Positions 35,201-47,200 of a stretch of 64,000 nt of DNA are shown here, piece by piece. The stretch comes from Hyposmocoma kahamanoa. Taxonomy: Eukaryota; Arthropoda; Insecta; Lepidoptera; Cosmopterigidae. The notes below the pieces were generated by a model. That model was not told where the DNA came from, ran no database searches, and worked only from the letters and a program-made list of their open reading frames with translations. The position numbers were made by a program, and so were the translations under genes. Each line of letters opens with the position of its first letter. The first letter of the stretch is position 1. The stretch spans positions 9,581,197 to 9,645,196 of the forward strand of contig NW_020653200.1 of the NCBI RefSeq assembly GCF_003589595.1, in the 5' to 3' direction.

Positions 35201-38200
35201 TTGTTAAAGTTTTATATTTGTTGTGGTATCCTTCAGTACTTATACCTGCATTTATTTTTTCTGACTCTTTTTCTTTAATCTTACGTATTTCTTTTTCCTT
35301 GCGAGCAGCTCTCTTTTTATATTTTTCATATTTTTTCTTCCACATCTGAGCCGCGCTTAGTAATCGTAAGTTTTCTTTATATAATTTAGTTCTATCTCGA
35401 CGAACCCTTTTTCTTCCGTTTTCTTTATTTTTATGATTTGAAAACACATCGGGACTTGGAAGCGGAGTGGGTACATTTAGGGCTAGGGGTATATTTATTT
35501 CTTGCAGAATGGACGGGGAGCTTGGAGGTGTAACGGCAAGTACGTTTTCAATTGTTTTAATTCGTTTTCTTTGTTCTTGTTTTCGCAATTTCCAAATAGT
35601 CCTGCAATGTTTTTGTTCGCTCGGCTGCATATTTGAAATCAATTTTTTGTTCTTATGATAGCTTTCTCTCTTTCTTCTTTTTCGTTCAGCATATTTTTCT
35701 GGCCCGCTTTGAGTTTTTCTCTATAGCGTCTCGATTTTTCTTTTTCAGACATTCCCATTCTATAAAATAAATACCAAAAATCATATAGAACAACTATTTT
35801 AAAATGTAAAGCCAGGAAAATTAATAAAATTTGTAGTTTTATTATACAAAGAATCAAACTGCACGAATTGGTCCTACGGACAACCAATCATGTCCCATGG
35901 ACAACCAATTTGGTTGTCCAGACGACAGGTTGTCCAAGGGACTTTTTTTAAAATTTAAGCTACCTGAGCAAGAAGTGAGGTTTTGTGTCTTTTATATCAC
36001 TCTCACAATAAAATCAAGAGTAAATACAATCTGTTGCACTATAATTTAATATAATATAACAATCTATTTACCTATTTCTTGTGGTGGTCCGGGGGACACG
36101 CAATAAACACACCCACGTTCGAACTCGGACCTCGATCAACTGACGCCACGGTTTCGCCGAAATTAAGATGGCGACTAAGTCTATTCACTTACTGGTATAA
36201 ATAGCTTTTTGTCATTATAGCTGTCGCGCCATCTCTGTATTGTTGCTAGAACTTTTTACCGGTTGTCCGATAGACTTAAGCCACGTAAGATTTTACGGGG
36301 ACAAAAACTTAATGCAAAAAAATCCTAAAATGGATAAAATAAAAAATATCGATACGTTTTTTTGACAACAGTTATAATCATAATGTTTAAATATGTAATT
36401 ACAAATACCTGCTGGATATTGATTTTTTTCGTGGCATGAAATACCATGGTGCGACGTTACTTGGGGACAAACGTTAATACTATGGATCGAAGTTTTGGGT
36501 CACTCGGACAACCATTAAATAATGGATAAATTTGAATATTTAGTAAAGATGTTGGTTAATGATATATTTATTTTAGTATTCATTTTAAGAAAACTATACA
36601 TAAAACAATTATAGTTTTAAAGAATTCTTGTTAGTGGTCTCACTTTGTCTGGGACACAATGAGTTGGTCGTCGGACAAGTAAAAGTTGATTGACCCAAAT
36701 GCTTTATTATTTTGCCTACCGTTGACCTATGTATATAATCGTTACTGATTTTGCATTGTGTCGAATTTCAGCCAATGCAATGTCCCAAATAAGCATGTTT
36801 GCTTTAAGTTTGACATTTAATTACCGATACGATCGGTAAAACAGAAAATTTTCTATCGTACTTTGTTATTAAGTAAACTTATTGTTAACTTTATTTTACT
36901 TACACTACACTATCCTTAGTAAATATTCTATATTTTCGTAAAAACTTATTTTCTCACTTAGTAAACATGATTGTAGTGGCACGGCAAGCGCTTACGATGA
37001 CGACGACGGGGACGACACCAGATCCACACGCACAGCACCTGATAAAAAGTAAGCGTTTGTTAAAATTTATCTCAACATTTAAGCTTTTATGTAGTTGATT
37101 GGTTAGTCATTAGTTAAGGCTTCTAGAAGAAAAAGTTACATACATATATGACGACAAATATGTATAGAAGATATGATTCCTGTGTGATTGATCTTTATAT
37201 CGCTCAACTATTGCAGGCAAAACCACAGCGAGATTGAAAAGCGACGTCGAGATAAAATGAACACATACATTTTAGAGCTTAGTTCTATGATACCAATGTG
37301 CGGGGCCATGGCTCGAAAATTGGACAAGTTGACCGTGCTCCGCATGGCAGTGCAGCATTTGCGTTCTGTGCGGGGCGCCCTCTCTGCGTGCCCTCTCACC
37401 GCTAGACCCCGGCCCTCTTTCCTCTCCGAGCGTGAACTGAACTCACTCATCCTACAAGCGGCCCACGACTGCTTCCTTCTGGTCGTAGGCTGCGACAGAG
37501 GCAGATTACTCTATGTTTCAGCGTCAGTCAAGCGAATGCTGCATTATGATCAGGTTAGTAAATGTTAAACTAAAGCTGTTAGTTATGTAAGTCATACGCC
37601 ATCTCAATCCCATTTAGTTTAATTTTGGACTATTTTTGTTTCCATATATATTATTTAGTATCGTTTTACGGAGTGTAACTAAAACGTGTACTCATGTTTT
37701 AAGTTAATTTTAAATTAATAGTATGAAACTGTAATAGATTTAATGCCTAGAGTTCCGGATTGTATTTTTCTTATAACTGTGAATAAAAAATTGGAATTTC
37801 TTTATTATAATTACTTCATTTATTGCTACTAAATTACGATATCGTTAACAGTCTGTAGTCTCCGTCTTGGAAGACCAGAGTTTTAATAATACGGATGCCA
37901 AAAAAGCTCAACTAAATTGTGTAATATGAAAACGGAATCCTAAAATATAGCAGTTTCAATTTCAGTCAAGATTTGTCTACTATGAAATGATAGGTTATTT
38001 GCAGCCATTTTTGAGTTTTGTTTTTTATACTCATTAACTGCCCGTCGCATAGCGAGGATTAAAAGTTATCGCTCCGTTTTCTGATCGTTTTACGATATGT
38101 TGTGATTTTAAGTAATGAAGATTACTATGAAATGATAGTGTGCGCTGCGCATCCGATGATAGTTTGCACCGTCGGTGGCAAATTTATTGACAGAAATTTA

Positions 38201-41200
38201 TTGGAACATCAGCGCCGTCCTTTTTTTACACTGGACCGCGGGATGAATTTAGGAAATCGGTTCCGATGGGAGCATCGGAATCGATTTCCTAAATTCAGCT
38301 AAACTGTGCATAACAGTGTGAAAGCGCAGATGATATAAGGCGGCGCATCGGAATGGCATTCAGTCAGATGTCTCTTCAAATGCTGCATTCGATGTGGATG
38401 TATGTTTTTACGGTATCATGGTCGACCTTTTGAGCCGCATCTGTAAATGTGTAAGATCTCTGTGTAAGCGGTACATGTGTAGTGCGTGTAATTAATATGT
38501 AAATACTATTAGACATAGTCTGGCTAATGAAAGATGAGATTCGAAAACGTGGGATATTTAAAGAAGAATTCCTATAGTATCACGTGTGTAGTACAAAAAA
38601 ATATTTATGTGATTAACAAGTATGATATCATTGGATTAACATTACAAATTACAAACGACAAAACGTTTTACACTCGACTGAAACTTCTTTTATTGGATAA
38701 TTCATTTTACAGTGTAGAGGAATTTCTTTCGAAGAAATTGTAATTTTATTTTTATTTCACGTCGTTATATTTCGACAATATTTTGTGTTTATTTAAATAT
38801 TTTTAGTTATACTACTTTATTTTCTATTCATTGTTATTCTTTATATTATTGACGATCATATTATCCCTTGGCATTATATTTTAAATTGTAATCTTGTGAC
38901 ATTGTAATAATAATAATAACTTATTGATAATATGACTTGATTCTGTTATATTTTATATTTCAAGAGTTAAGTACTACGTGTTTTGGAAATTGTTTCGTCA
39001 ATCGTGTGTCTACAGACACACATAATTCAGGTATGGTATTGGTAAATCAATGTAGTCTTGGCGCGCTAAACCAATTAACTAGTTTGTGCCTGTTCCCTAA
39101 CAGTGATTGGCGTGACAATTTAAATGTTCTAATTATTTTTCCCAGTGACTGATATACACGGTATTATTTTGGAATATGGATGAATCTGCCGATATTAAGT
39201 TACAAAAAATTATACAGGCAGCCGCAAATTATATTACACTTTTAAAGTTTTGCGATGCATTATACTAACATCTCAAATTGTGTAGGTATTTGCATACATG
39301 CCTATTGTCCCGATTGTGTTCACGGTCTGACTACTACGTGGACTCATCTAAACGTCGGGACAATAGATAGGTATGCAAATACCTATTAAATTGTTTACTC
39401 GCGTTTTGAAAAGGTAGGCGAAAATTATGTCGCTAAATTTTGCCAAATTTATAATATACAATTGAAATGAATCGTGGCTGCGCCACATAACAATGTTATT
39501 TTAATTAAATAACTTAATAATTTCACAAAATAATTAAAATAATTTTTACAATTGAATATAATAATTAAAATTAAAATTGAATATTTTGAAATAATTTTTT
39601 GGCGCACAATGTTTAATATAGTGTATTTAAAAATTGTCGAGAAAAAATATTTTAAAAAGTCATGGGCACCATGTGGGTGTAACGGGTGTGACTGCTGCCA
39701 TATCACGCGATCTTAAATCCCATAGAATTGGTATAGGGTACGTTAACAGCCAACTAACCTTATTAGATCTTAGTGCTAGTTTGTCGTATAAAAGAGAAAA
39801 ATTGGAAGTATTATTTTCCGCATATATTACAAATCAGTAGTCCAAATGTGCAGAACATATCCATGAATAGAAGACCGTATGCAAAAAATGGAATATAATA
39901 GACAAAAACTACGATATTACATCTTATCAACCGTTTATTATTGATCTATTGGAAGAAACGCCATCAGAATTTCAGATGAAGAATGTTAATTGATAAAATA
40001 GTTCCAATTAATTTTAATATTTTATAATTCCCATTTAAGTTTATTTCAATCAATTTCTTAATATGTATAGGTCAAGAGAAACTTAAACATTTTTTACCGC
40101 TAAGTTCTTTACTATATGAGTACTTAATTCATTGATAGCGTCTTGTGTACATATGTATATCTTTACGGAAACCATATTGAGATTTAGATATAAGATTATA
40201 TTTATTTAAAAATTTAAACGTACGAGTATTGATCAACTTCTCAACGATTTTTGTAGAGATTCGATATTGGTAAATTTTTTACGTCGTCTTGTCATCAGCA
40301 TCACTCGTGCAAACTGGCGTTGCAATTGATTTTTAAGCGCTTTGGAAATACACCCGTACTGAAACGTAAGTTTACCAAGTTATAAATTACAAAAGGCAAA
40401 TAAACTAAATTCCATTTGGATTTCTTTGAGGCGGTCGGTTGCAACATCTAAATTCCCTATAAATAAATATATTTGCTTTAACTAAAGTTAAACCTGACGC
40501 AAAGACTACCAAAAATTAACAAATCGAAAGCAAAACAAATTAACAACCACGATGGCCGAACGGTTTGCACTATGGTCGCTTCATGAGTAGGTTGGAGTAA
40601 ATTCTTCTTGGGTAATGCCCTGGAGTAAATTCCGTCGCCCTGGGACTTTTTTACTAGCAATAGTGCTCCTTGTGAAAGAGTTCGTCTAAGGATGTACTGC
40701 CACCTTACCTGTTTCTGTCGCCAAGCGGTAATGTGAGCATTACTGCGTCCCGGTTTTGAAGGGTGCTAGTGAAATTACAGGCACTTATGCCTTGTCAACT
40801 TATGTGTCAGGACGATGGGCGCAGTGGCAGTGCCCCTAAGATCTTTGCGACTTGTAGCTCTGAGTGGCTATGAATAGGCGTGTCGCTTACAAGTGCAGGA
40901 CTTGTCCATTCCATCACTTGGTACTACGAAATAAAAAGAAAATACTCAAAGTACAGAAAATTCTTTAGTTTTAAGACCAGGTGATATTTAGTAAAAAATG
41001 GATCAAGATTGTTATGTCGCACTACCAATGAAATTGGACAATTCAAGCGAATACTCTTGTGTTCTTTGTCCTGTTATTTTCCATTAAATTTTGCTAATCA
41101 TATTGAAAAGAGGATTTCGCACTTAGTTTTTCTTTTTCTTTTTTTTCTTAAGAATATTACTAAAATCGCAGCAAAATGATCTATACTTGACACGTCAAGT

Positions 41201-44200
41201 TACAAGATTATTCCTTTTTTTTATGATTTCCGTAAAACCATACCGACAAGTCTTGGTAATTTTTCTTTTACTAGTCCATTATATTTTATAGGCATTAGAA
41301 TGGCAATGGCATGAATATTGCGGTTGTCAGCTAGTTTTTAATAAATAACTTGAATATCATCTTTCGTTAGCCATACTCTACGAGTGCTTAGAACAGTAAG
41401 AACTGATTATCTACTATTACAAAATGCCCATAAACATTGACATTTATCACCTACCGTTTAATAATGTATACATATGAAAACGTGTGTGTTCATTAAATTG
41501 ATATTATTACGTAACAAATGTTTTGTATTAATGTCAACCTTATTGCAACCAAAAAGAACTCAAAACCGTCAGTGTAAATTGGCAGAGTTTTATTTTCGGA
41601 TATTGTTCCAGCGCTTCATTCATAGCCGACATTATATAACTTTTTATGAATGAACTACCCATTCATTTTAAATGTAAGGTTTGCAGCAATAGAGCTGTGA
41701 CGGAGATGTATCGATTTAGAAATTCATTCATATTTAATCAAACTTGTATCAACTTTTTTATTCACTCTATTTTATCTGAAATGTTCTTATATGAAATGAT
41801 AATCGTTTGGGGTCTATATGATAATATGATTATACCTTTCCGTTATATCCTGTACCTCGTATTGGTAAAACTTAAAATCAATTTTACTGCAGTCTGAACT
41901 CCTGGGCCAGAGTCTGTTCGACATCTTGCACCCAAAAGACGTCGCCAAAGTAAAAGAACAGCTATCGTCGTCGGATCTTAGTCCCCGGGAACGGCTCATC
42001 GATATCAAGAGTAAGTATTTATTTATTTACAACTATAATAATTGAAATTGGACATTTATTAAATAAGCACTTATGGAAACGGGGTGTCTTTTTAAGTGTT
42101 GTAAGTAAAATTTACATAGGTGTTCATATCTACTTGGTAATAATAGCAGGTAATTAGTGTTGCTCAAATTATCGAAGACCAAGACCAGACTAACCCAGGT
42201 TTGTTCAGGCGTACTGACGCAAGACCGGACGTGCTGACGCCCGGTCTTCGTTTTCGTATTAAATTCGCTCTTGGTCTTGGTCTTGCTGCAAGTGTCTCGC
42301 TAGTCCTGCAACTACCTATTTATCAAAATACTATTGCCTTGCTTACTGGCGTTATCTGGGAATAGAAACGAACAAATGTGAAAAAATACACCTGTATATG
42401 AGAGGAATATTTAACAACACCTCAAAATATAATTAAGCACAAAGTGTCTTCACTGATTAACGCACTGCATAGTAAATAAATGACTACTACAAATAAACCA
42501 CTTGAATATCAAAATATGTACTACCGACAAAACGATAAAACCTATCAAAATCAGATAACCTTACTTACCTAGTTCACTACTATACTCGTACAATACTGAC
42601 TTGCTCCTTAAATTACTCAATGTTACAGTTGAATTTCTAAAATTCATTTGCACCACATTAATGAATGTTTAATTACTTCACCAAATAACATTTATAGAAT
42701 TTTTGTCTTGTTACTAAAAACACTTAACACCTAACCTAAATTCTAACCTAAATTCTTTTTGTTCCATCTCTTTGACTGAAAATAGTTTTGGCGCGCTTCT
42801 TTTCGCGCGCGCTGTCGTTGCATTCAACGCGATTCGAAGTTGCCTATACGGTGCAAAGCCGCGTGCATTTGTTGTTGTTTTTGTTTATCTATTACGTCCG
42901 AATCCGCTAAACTGATAGTATGTTTTTTATAATCGCTCGTGTATATGTCGATGGCAATGTGTATAGTACCTAGGCAATCTATAGAATACCGGCAATGTAT
43001 ATAATAGTTAATATTTTTTTAACTATTGTACACATTTCCTATGCATTGTATAGAATACCTAGGTATTGTATAGAATGTGTGTTTAGGTTAGGTTAGTACC
43101 TATATGGGTAATCCAGAAGCGAAACAATTTGCGTTTCCGAGCTCGGTCGAAAATTATTATGGAAAAGCTAAATATTTAATGCTGTATTACAAACAAAGAA
43201 AAACTTATGTACCTAAAAATTTAATGGGTGCTTGGTTCCAATGAAGGAGTTAAAATTTGTATAGATGAAAATGTAATGTTTCAAAAACTGAGTTATTTCA
43301 TAGCAATGTTTTGTGCATATTATGATTGCATTTAAGTATTTTTTTATATACTTCATTTGATAATTACAATTACATTTTATTAATTAGTTTGATTTGTTGG
43401 GAATGGGAATTAACTGTTATACATTTAAATACCATCCTTATTATGATGCCGATCGAAACTAATTAATACATTTTAAGGAACATAGAACTTTAATTTGAAG
43501 TGACACCATTCATTTATACAATTTATTAAAAACAGAAATATACTTGAAGTACCAATGTCTATTCTATTATTTTAATGGCGGCCACTAGGCTTGGACCAGT
43601 GTCAATTTCGTACCAATTTCTATAATTTAAATTCACCTCTGGTCAGCTCACAGAGATAGATATATTCAAATATTAGATTATTATCCTTTTTATCTTGCCC
43701 TTAAAAACTGTGCAAGGAAGTATTTGTTTAAGTGGATACTTATTACTAAATAATCACAGCTGATAAATCCGATATATTCAGAAGTACAAATATCGACAGT
43801 AAAACACATTATAATAATTTTCCAACCTTAAAGGAAATATTTCATGGTGTTCCTGTAATTTAAGATATTATGGTACTTATAAGGAGTTAATATTTATTTG
43901 ACCTTTTTAGTCGGCATAATGTAAAAAAAATAGGATTTTCACGTTTGGACTGTTCAATTCCTAGATGAGGCAAGCAACTTTGACAGTCTTTGAATGCAGT
44001 ATTACTTATTAAAAATATATATATATAGTCTCTAAGAAACAAAACATCCTGTCTACAATATTTAAAGTACTTTCCCTCCATGTCCTATAGCCGTGAGACG
44101 CTCTGTATATTGTTCTTAGAAAAAAGTGACATTGACGATTGATTCATATTTTAGAACAACGCAACAGAGTACATATAGGCATAGTTAAAGTGACGGCCAA

Positions 44201-47200
44201 CCAAATTTCGAAAAAATAACTTTATAATATTTACCTATTACTTACACTTGTTTTAAACTTAGCTAAACAGACTATATTCTCTATGAGATAAGGCTGTGTT
44301 TGAATTTGTGTATTTTGAGGCAATACTAATTGGTTATAATTTTAGGCATAACAATAACAATATTAGGGTATGTTATACATAAGCGCGTCGCGCTGCGCCT
44401 GCTCCTTAATTAGTTTTTCGATTTTCGGTGTTTGTTGTTGTTGGTAACTAACAAACTTTGCTAGTGTTTTTTGTACGCTTTTAACAATTTTAACACATTA
44501 TTTTATATTAGTAAAACACTGTTTCCTTTAAAATATAATAATAAGTACAATATCTCTTACATTAAAACAACCAACTTTGTTGTTAGAATAAACAGGAGAT
44601 TTGATATTGATACTAGGAAATACTTTATAAATACGTTACTGCGAGACGTAAGATTTTTGCAGACACAATGTTGCTCTTGCTTGTATCTCGCAGGATCATC
44701 TTGCGTAAATGAAAGAACAAGACCGAAAATACAAGACCAAGACCGATTTTGGGCAACACAAACATTCTTAAATAATTCAATAATGACTGTTGCAATTAAC
44801 TAAAGATTTGTCATGAGATTGGTTAGTTCGATTTTCCTATATCTTTCTTAAGGCAAAATTTAATTGCTTAATATTGTACAGCGATGATGCCCGTAAAAGC
44901 GGACGTAGTAGCTGGTGCGTCTAGGTTGTGCCCGGGCGCACGCCGATCTTTCTTTTGCCGCATTAAGTGCAAGGCATCACCTGAAGTAGCAGCAGTCAAC
45001 ACCGCAGCTACCCCAGTCAAGGAAGAGTCCGAACCGCATGCTAAGCTGAGGAAGAAACAGCCGCAGGAAAAAAGATACTGTGTTGTACAGTGTACAGGTA
45101 CGCCAAGCTCCAAGTTTTTATATAATTTTGATTCATATGTGATCGTAATTTCATTACAGACAACAGATATTTTTATTACAGTTGTGATATTATGACAGTT
45201 TGTGAACTGTAAATGTTTTTTTAGGGTATTTGAAATCATGGGCCCCTGCAGAGATGTCAGAAGAGGGTGTAAACACAGCCGATGGCGGCGAGGAAGGCGA
45301 TACATGTAACCTGTCGTGTTTGGTGGCAGTGGGGCGTGCGCTATCCGATCTGGCGCCACAACCCACTGCACAACCCGTCGCAGCTGTCGGGCCCATCACT
45401 AGGCACCTGCAATACGTGTCCAGACACGCTACTGACGGAAAATTCTTATTCGTCGACCAGAGGTTAGAACTTTACCACAAACCAAGACTTTTCGAGTATT
45501 CAGGACTTATCGAGTATCTAATCTCTAATTTGAAATTTGCAGAGTGACGCTAGCACTAGGGTTCCTGCCGCAAGAACTACTAGGCACGAGCCTTTACGAG
45601 TACGTGAGTGGCCCTGACCTGGGTACTGTAGCGCGTACGCACAAGCAAGCACTACTGCGCAGGGACGCAATGCATACGCCGCCGTACGGGTTTCGTCGCA
45701 AGGATGGCCTCATCGCCAGGATTCAGACGCATTTTAAGCCTTTCAGGTAACTGAAGTACTTACTGTAAAAATTTGTGCCCTAATTTGTACATTGTAATTC
45801 TTCTCATACCATTGACTTACAATAATTGTAATACAATAATTGTAAGTCAATGTCTCATACCTCTGAATTGTCCGCGATCGCTAAGCTATGTTAGTTAATG
45901 TGACTGAGGACGAGATACTTGGAGACATTGCCTCAGTATTCACTGCGTGAAAGGTTATGTAGTAGTATTACGAGCGCGAAACGCAAGTTTCCCGAACGCA
46001 TTCATTCGTAAAACACGTTTTATTTTTACGTCCCTATCACGATTGAATGTTAAAATGCGCGCGAAAATGTTGGCCATGTAATTCCCGTCTGTCGATTTTG
46101 TATACAGAATATACTTGTGTGAATGTGCCCATGAGCTCAATCAATTAATTCCGCCCGCCCCTTTCCCGTTGTACATCCAGACATACGGCGGGATATCATC
46201 CCTACTTAGTTGATATAATCAAGGCGTGCTAAGCGCTTTTCGTCTTTACCTATTTATTTATTTATTTATTGGAATTCCCTGCCTGCGACTGTGTTTCCGA
46301 GCACATGCAACCTATTTGCAAACCCGGGTACTCATTGGCGAGCTGTAACTGTAACGTGACAGATACAGTAACGAGGTTCTAGTGTCTACGCTTGAAACAG
46401 TCTTCAATCAGACAGTTCACAGCGACCGCACGCGTTCCGCTCGCAGCAAGCTCGCGAATCACGTATACACTTTGATTTTTGGTAACATAACATGCAACGA
46501 TTACGGTTACATCGCGCTAGTGAGACCTGGCTTAAGGTGCGACTGAATGGCATCTTCTGGGCGAGCTCATTTCTTCGTAGAGCGTATCTTTGCTCCAGGG
46601 CTAAGTTTTTTTTATGATACTAAGTAGCAGGACGAGCAAGTCGTGCCTAGTGGTAAGCGACATGGCCTGTCCACGGCAGTTGTAGGGCCACTCAGAGTTT
46701 TAAATTGCAAAGATCTGACGGGCGCTGCCACAGCGCCCGTTGTCCAGAGACATAAGTTAACAAACCTCATGTGACTGTTATTTCACCAGCCCTTCAAAAC
46801 CAAAACGGAGTAATGCTCACATTACTGGTTCGCGGCATAAATATACTAACTCTCACAAGGAGATCTACTGCTACGAAAGAGCAAATCCATTTACTTTAGA
46901 AAAAATATTTCTGGTACAAAATATCTCGAATGCCCTGTTCTGATTATTTCAACAACATGACTCTTTGAACGGCAATAGTATGACTAAGATGTAAAATGTG
47001 ACGTGTCCATTCTAGGAATCCGTGGACGAAGGACGTGGAGTGCTTGGTGGCGAACAATACGATCTTGACAGATGCGCATACGCCGCACACGCACGACGCA
47101 TCACTGGCCTCTTTCGAGATGTTCAAGCAGAGTGAGTACGAACTATAATTGCACAAGCCTTACATTGACAATTTTGTTCTCGCTGTTTGGTGCTAATTTT

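Larger units (their letters stand above)
32826..35758 (-). pseudogene. Unclassified transposon gene, interrupted and internally deleted
   Basis: Reads on the - strand from ATG 35758: a basic, Lys/Glu-rich N-terminus ([18 protein letters not shown]), a one-base frameshift near 35645, then [20 protein letters not shown] and a long charged coiled coil (about 35400-35250). A Cys/His region follows ([45 protein letters not shown]). At 34587 the frame runs into a mariner. Beyond it (33288 downward) it resumes in frame as [16 protein letters not shown], shifts again near 33170, shows AVILVD where relatives, as I recall them, have an Asp-Phe-Ser-Glu-Asn-Tyr motif, then jumps to a C-terminal-looking part ending near 32826 ([19 protein letters not shown]). 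The probable catalytic core is missing. I recall similar uncharacterised proteins in insects and fish but cannot name the superfamily. Confidence 0.65.
31616..36696 (-). mobile_element. 5.1-kb TIR element carrying an unclassified gene
   Basis: Perfect 17-bp inverted ends GGGTCAATCAACTTTTA (31616-31632 and 36680-36696), similar for a few bases further (AGTGTCC / CTTGTCC). AAAT lies directly outside both ends (31612-31615, 36697-36700), possibly a 4-bp target duplication. GGTTGTCC and its complement are scattered near both ends. It contains one broken gene on the - strand and a nested mariner. Without the mariner it would be about 3.8 kb. It lies in the cyc intron 26225-36976. Confidence 0.8.
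37554..41892. other. cyc intron, small inverted repeats only
   Basis: 4.3-kb intron. Besides the hairpins and repeat copy listed separately, no coding sequence or complete element is supported. Confidence 0.5.

Noticed and set aside
34621..35658. + strand ORFs opposite the coiled-coil gene
   Set aside because: They are antisense shadows of the Lys/Glu-rich - strand frame (Phe/Leu/Ser-rich).
31616..36696. Assigning the 5.1-kb element firmly to Sola
   Set aside because: Only the possible 4-bp duplication points that way. The protein could not be compared, so it is left unclassified.
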